Assembly: GCA_014378125.1 (NCBI GenBank) | Contig: JACMOG010001016.1 | Location: 1-6,010, forward strand | From: Vitreoscilla sp. | GTDB taxonomy: Bacteria > Pseudomonadota > Gammaproteobacteria > Burkholderiales > Burkholderiaceae | Reading direction: 5' to 3' | Length of the DNA stretch: 6,010 bases | Part shown: one piece after another, positions 5,487 to 6,010 of the stretch | Layout of the letters: each line of letters starts with the position of its first letter | How positions within the stretch are numbered: the first letter of the stretch is position 1 | The notes under the pieces: model-generated | Database searches by the model: none | What the model saw: the letters and a program-made list of their open reading frames with translations, nothing else | Told to the model about the DNA's origin: nothing | Translations under genes and position numbers: made by a program

Positions 5487-5930
5487 TCAGATGTCCTTGA
5501 TCAGCCGGCTGAACTCGTCGACGTCCTCGAAGCTGCGATACACCGAGGCGAAGCGCACGTAGGCCACCTTGTCGAGGCGCTTCAGTTCGCGCATCACCAG
5601 TTCGCCCACGCGGGTGGACGGCACCTCGCGGGCGCCGGTGGCCATCAGCTTGTCCTGGATGCGCTCGATGGCCGCGTCGATCTGCTCGATGCTCACCTGG
5701 CGCTTGCGCAGCGCGAGCGTCATCGAGCCGCGCAGCTTGGCCGGCCCGAAGTCGACTCGCGCGCCGCTCTTCTTCACGATGGCGGGGAGCGCCATCTCGG
5801 CGCGCTCGTAGGTGGTGAAGCGCTTGTCGCACTTCAGGCAGCGGCGGCGCCGCCGGACGACGTCGCCCTCGTCGGATTCGCGGGTCTCGGCGACCTGCGT
5901 CTCGTCATGGCTGCAATAGGGACAGCGCAC
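5487..5930 (-). CDS. nrdR: Transcriptional repressor NrdR
   Basis: This is a 147-residue NrdR, the ATP/dATP-sensing repressor of ribonucleotide reductase genes. The N-terminal zinc ribbon has C3, C6, C31 and C34 (MRCPYC and CLKC), with the arginine-rich DNA-binding segment VVRRRRRC just before the second pair. It continues [11 protein letters not shown] and an ATP-cone domain (about 48-137), including [43 protein letters not shown] and [15 protein letters not shown]. Length and all motifs are those of the family. The start codon is GTG (complement of 5928-5930), fixed by the invariant MRCPxC start. A modest GAG element lies about eight bases upstream. It follows glyA by 14 nt on the same strand, so the two are probably co-transcribed, a common arrangement in proteobacteria. 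Confidence 0.97.
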   Translation of the reverse strand: MRCPYCSHDETQVAETRESDEGDVVRRRRRCLKCDKRFTTYERAEMALPAIVKKSGARVDFGPAKLRGSMTLALRKRQVSIEQIDAAIERIQDKLMATGAREVPSTRVGELVMRELKRLDKVAYVRFASVYRSFEDVDEFSRLIKDI

Positions 5931-5944
5931 GAATCAGCTCGCGC

Positions 5945-6010
5945 TCAACGGTAGACCGGGAAGTCGCGCGTCAGCGCCGCGACCTTGGCGCGTACCTCGG
6001 CGAGGCGGGC
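5945..6010 (-). CDS. glyA: Serine hydroxymethyltransferase, last 21 codons (cut by window edge)
   Basis: The minus-strand reading frame ending with TGA at 5945 encodes ARLAEVRAKVAALTRDFPVYR. This is the typical C-terminal tail of beta- and gammaproteobacterial GlyA (VRxKVxxLxxxFPVY). GlyA is the pyridoxal-phosphate enzyme that interconverts serine and glycine and charges tetrahydrofolate with one-carbon units. The call rests on a short tail plus its position just before nrdR, a common neighbour. No catalytic residues are inside the window. Confidence 0.85.
   Translation of the reverse strand, partial: ARLAEVRAKVAALTRDFPVYR

Noticed and set aside
4267..5832. Large minus-strand open frame across pilX, pilE and nrdR
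   Set aside because: It is an out-of-frame shadow with no family resemblance, crossing a strong terminator and a conserved nrdR in another frame.

Overview
The window is GC-rich chromosomal DNA. Its sequence and gene order point to a betaproteobacterium of the order Burkholderiales, probably near the Comamonadaceae. The evidence is the strongly GC-biased third codon positions, the typical beta-/gammaproteobacterial RibD, NrdR and GlyA sequences, and a minor-pilin block lying between nrdR and ribD. There are no RNA genes, insertion sequences, CRISPR arrays or signs of recent transfer. Placement below order level is inference.

Layout. (1) Positions 1-1368, minus strand: the start of a 3,4-dihydroxy-2-butanone-4-phosphate synthase gene (ribB or ribBA, cut by the window edge), preceded on the same strand by a complete ribD. 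Only 50 nt separate the two, so no riboflavin synthase gene lies between them. A TACAAT box sits six bases before the ribB start codon. (2) Positions 1369-1497: a divergent intergenic region between ribD and the pilin genes, carrying three spaced CGGTTGG repeats. (3) Positions 1498-5442, plus strand: six consecutive genes for proteins with type IV prepilin N-termini, in the order fimT, fimU-like, pilV, pilW, pilX, pilE-like. This is the order of the Pseudomonas aeruginosa minor-pilin operon, but with no pilY1 between pilX and pilE. From fimU to pilX the genes overlap by a few bases, which suggests translational coupling. fimT is set apart by a 168-nt gap. (4) Positions 5448-5484: a strong, apparently bidirectional terminator between the converging pilin and nrdR transcripts. 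(5) Positions 5487-6010, minus strand: nrdR with a GTG start, following the last 21 codons of glyA.

How the genes work together. By analogy with P. aeruginosa, FimU, PilV, PilW, PilX and PilE should form the initiating complex at the tip of a type IV pilus. They would be processed by PilD and assembled by machinery encoded elsewhere. FimT carries a C-terminal GRPR motif like the GRxR motif linked to DNA binding in Legionella FimT, so the cluster may also serve DNA uptake. The flanking genes are housekeeping: riboflavin synthesis, control of ribonucleotide reductase, and one-carbon metabolism.

No wholly new system is evident. The points most worth a second look are the missing pilY1, the four-copy 12-bp repeat that forms the pilE translation start, the C7 tract just after the pilX start, the FimT GRxR motif, the absent ribE, and the possible leaderless ribB promoter.
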